Below, in pieces: positions 62,025 to 64,000 of a DNA stretch of 64,000 bases. The notes under the pieces are model-generated. The model was not told the DNA's origin. It did no database searches and saw only the letters and a program-made list of their open reading frames with translations. The position numbers were made by a program, and so were the translations under genes. The stretch comes from Pseudanabaena minima (GTDB lineage Bacteria; Cyanobacteriota; Cyanobacteriia; Pseudanabaenales; Pseudanabaenaceae), in NCBI RefSeq assembly GCF_051131155.1, contig NZ_CP159508.1, positions 4,526,001 through 4,590,000 on the forward strand, read 5' to 3'. Numbering within the stretch: the first letter of the stretch is position 1; each line of letters starts with the position of its first letter.

Positions 62025-62813
62025 ATGCTAGCGAAACGCATTTTGCCTTGTCTAGATGTGAAAGCAGGTCGAGTTGTCAAAGGGGTCAACTTTGTTGATC
62101 TGAAAGATGCTGGCGATCCCGTAGAACTAGCACAGGCTTATAACCTCGCAGGAGCCGATGAATTAGTATTTCTAGACATCACTGCTACTCATGAAGATCG
62201 CGGTACGATTTTGGATGTGGTTTATCGCACAGCCGAGCAAGTATTTATTCCGCTCACGGTGGGCGGTGGTGTCCGCAATGTAGACAATATTCGTGAGCTT
62301 TTGCGGGCTGGGGCAGATAAGGTGAGCATGAATTCGGCAGCAGTGCATGATCCAGATTTGATTAATCGCAGTAGTGATCGCTTTGGCAATCAATGCATTG
62401 TGGTGGCGATCGATGCCCGACGGAGAAATGATCCTCAAAATAGTGGCTGGGATGTATATGTGCGGGGTGGTCGGGAAAATACAGGTATTGATGCTCTCTG
62501 GTGGGCGCAGGAAGTGGTCAAACGTGGTGCTGGCGAAATTTTACTGACAAGCATGGATGCTGATGGCACAAAGGCTGGCTACGATCTGGAGCTAACTCGT
62601 CAAGTTGCGGATTTAGTTGAAGTTCCTGTGATTGCTTCGGGTGGTGCGGGAAATTGCGAACATATTTTGCAAGCAGTGACTGAAGGTAGAGCGGAAGCAG
62701 CTTTACTGGCTTCTTTACTGCATTATGGCGAACTGACGATCGCGGAAATTAAGGATTATCTCCATGCGAACAAAGTTCCTGTGCGATCGCTGACCTCCTC
62801 AAGTAAGTGCTAG
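62025..62813 (+). CDS. hisF: imidazole glycerol phosphate synthase cyclase subunit
   Basis: A 262-residue TIM barrel which, with HisH, forms imidazole glycerol phosphate and AICAR in histidine synthesis. Seen are LAKRILPCLDVKAGRVVKGVNF with the catalytic Asp, LVFLDITATHEDRGT, TVGGGVRNVDNIRELLRAGADKVS, VAIDARRRN, GAGEILLTSMDADGTKAGYDLEL and VIASGGAGNCEHI. The length is normal. hisH is elsewhere. The end is followed by a strong hairpin. Confidence 0.97.
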   Translation: MLAKRILPCLDVKAGRVVKGVNFVDLKDAGDPVELAQAYNLAGADELVFLDITATHEDRGTILDVVYRTAEQVFIPLTVGGGVRNVDNIRELLRAGADKVSMNSAAVHDPDLINRSSDRFGNQCIVVAIDARRRNDPQNSGWDVYVRGGRENTGIDALWWAQEVVKRGAGEILLTSMDADGTKAGYDLELTRQVADLVEVPVIASGGAGNCEHILQAVTEGRAEAALLASLLHYGELTIAEIKDYLHANKVPVRSLTSSSKC

Positions 62814-62815
62814 TT

Positions 62816-62864
62816 ACCAAACCTTAAATTTGTGCCCCGCAGGGGCGCAAATTTAAGGTTTGGT
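62816..62864 (+). terminator. hisF terminator hairpin, GCA loop
   Basis: Stem ACCAAACCTTAAATTTG-GCCCC with one mismatch around GCA, a few bases after the stop. Confidence 0.82.
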
Positions 62865-62907
62865 TATGCCTATTCTTACCAAAGTTCAAAAGAGATAGAA
62901 AAATTTT

Positions 62908-63888
62908 ATGGTCAATAATTCCCCAAACAGGAAAGCTAGCAAACATAATCAACCCGACGATTGGCTGTACGATCGCTCAGTTTTAGGATGGATACTCAAT
63001 CCAAATCTGAGGAAGCAGTTACCATTTCTGTATCGCATCTTTGGCTGGTACTGCAAATTGTATTTTAGTCTCACTGGCAAGAGCTATCTTCTAGGTGGAC
63101 GAGAGTTATTTAGATTTCTATCCAATATTTTCTATCGACTTTCACCTGATCAATATCTAGAACTACAACTATCGGGCTATCAAGTATTTTTGAATCCGAC
63201 AGATATGCGGCTCTTTCAAGTTGTCAATGAGCTAGCTAGTGAAGATACCGACACGCGAGTTTTATCAGGGTTACTGTCTGAGGGTGATACGTTTCTAGAT
63301 GTTGGCGCAAATCATGGTAGTTTTGCGATCGTAGCAAGCAAGATGGTTGGTGAAAAAGGTTTTGTCCTTGCTGTTGAGCCACAGCCTCGTTTAGCCAAGG
63401 CTTTAGAAAAATCCCTCACAGCCAATGCGATCTGCAAATTCCAAATCTATAATCTAGCAGTTGGTGATACCGATGGTGAAATAGAACTATTAGTACCAAT
63501 TGGCACATCTGGCTCAGCAGGCATATTTCCAGAACATTCCGCAACCCATCAATACCAAACTTTCACTGTTCCACTCAAACGATTTGATGAATTGGTAGAT
63601 TGGCAAAATTTTACTGGCAAAGTTTTGTTAAAACTGGATGTGGAAGGCAGTGAATGTGCTTTTCTCTCAGGAGCTAGAAAAATGATTACGGCTTTAAAAC
63701 CAACTCTGATCATTGAAGTCCATCCCACCAGTCTCAGAGCCGCAGGAGCCACGGGAGATAAACTTAAGAACCTATTGAAAGAGCTTGGTTATAAATACTA
63801 TGCAGAGATAGCCGATCGCGATCGCATTTTTGCGCTAGAAGACTTAAACACCAATATTCAACGAAATGTAGTGATGATGATGGCTTAA
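62908..63888 (+). CDS. FkbM-family methyltransferase
   Basis: A 326-residue SAM-dependent methyltransferase. The SAM-binding motif is TFLDVGANHGSFAIVASKMVG followed by VLAVEPQPRLAKALEKSL. The FkbM-type substrate region LLKLDVEGSECAFLSGARKMI and IEVHPTSLRAAG follows. Residues 40-110 (PFLYRIFGWYCKLYFSL) are hydrophobic or amphipathic and unusual. Members methylate sugars or polyketides; here surface polysaccharide is the likely context. The end of the window has a hairpin with TTTTTTAAAAGTG arms at about 63940-63980. Confidence 0.88.
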   Translation: MVNNSPNRKASKHNQPDDWLYDRSVLGWILNPNLRKQLPFLYRIFGWYCKLYFSLTGKSYLLGGRELFRFLSNIFYRLSPDQYLELQLSGYQVFLNPTDMRLFQVVNELASEDTDTRVLSGLLSEGDTFLDVGANHGSFAIVASKMVGEKGFVLAVEPQPRLAKALEKSLTANAICKFQIYNLAVGDTDGEIELLVPIGTSGSAGIFPEHSATHQYQTFTVPLKRFDELVDWQNFTGKVLLKLDVEGSECAFLSGARKMITALKPTLIIEVHPTSLRAAGATGDKLKNLLKELGYKYYAEIADRDRIFALEDLNTNIQRNVVMMMA

Positions 63889-63939
63889 ACATATTTCATG
63901 CGATCGCCTTACAGCAATGCTTAAACCCGAACCAATAAT

Positions 63940-63980
63940 TTTTTAAAAGTGTTGCAAAAAAGCACTTTTAAAAAATTTAT
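63940..63980 (+). terminator. hairpin near window end
   Basis: Stem AATTTTTTAAAAGTG / CACTTTTAAAAAATT with a loop TTGCAAAAAAG, about 50 bp after the FkbM gene. The stem is imperfect in extent and AT-rich. Confidence 0.6.
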
Positions 63981-64000
63981 TATGGAACCCACTTCAAAAA

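Overview
The window is chromosomal DNA from an oxygenic cyanobacterium. Photosystem genes (psbA, psaM), a cyanobacterial-type iron-uptake porin, the Ycf5/CcsA cytochrome-assembly protein, cyanophycinase, paired cyanobacteria-only DUF genes and very frequent HIP1 octamers (GCGATCGC and near variants) all agree. A Pseudanabaena-like lineage is my guess from gene content and style; no rRNA or other phylogenetic marker is present to settle it.

Layout. 1-4784: a very large secreted nuclease/phosphatase-type gene on the minus strand, running off the left edge and cut by an IS5-type element (1563-2501). 4785-5733: long non-coding stretch with three stacked palindromes. 5734-9047: rpsD, a coupled DUF3038/DUF4335 pair and a GAF-LuxR regulator. 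9048-10657: a cluster of hairpins and then psbA. 10788-18263: a defence and mobile-DNA zone with a ParE/ParD toxin-antitoxin pair and one giant Type ISP restriction-modification gene. That gene carries an IS110-type element, a CCCCTT-rich repeat and a 625-bp array of in-frame palindromic repeats. 18565-35276: mostly ordinary chromosomal genes (L,D-transpeptidase, trpG, TPR and WD40 proteins, a fused double QueD, an SPFH protein, cyanophycinase, an amino-acid permease, fabG). 35351-40565: a cupredoxin, glycosyltransferases and a methyltransferase, with a Uma2-family gene split by an IS66-type element. 40593-45189: a membrane protein, psaM, an esterase, ccsA and thrS. 45300-47864: two apparently identical IS630-type elements in mirror orientation around a 73-bp palindromic spacer. 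47876-50088: a Septu-like (PtuB/PtuA) defence pair. 50314-56215: cupin, pdxH, glk, a HEAT-repeat protein, the porin and small secreted or membrane proteins. 56535-61886: a 1783-residue protein with a coiled coil, a long acidic region and a C-terminal actin/Hsp70-like ATPase domain. 62025-63888: hisF and an FkbM methyltransferase.

How parts relate. Four insertion sequences have clear, self-consistent boundaries. Three host genes (nuclease, Type ISP, Uma2) can be restored in frame by removing the element and one copy of the target duplication, so the disruptions look recent. Many genes end in long, nearly perfect hairpins whose tip is GC-NNN-GC, often GCGAAGC or GCTTCGC; these are the likely terminators and are frequently shared by convergent genes. 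The least explained items are the in-frame repeat array inside the methyltransferase domain, the mirrored IS630 pair, and the giant actin-like ATPase protein.
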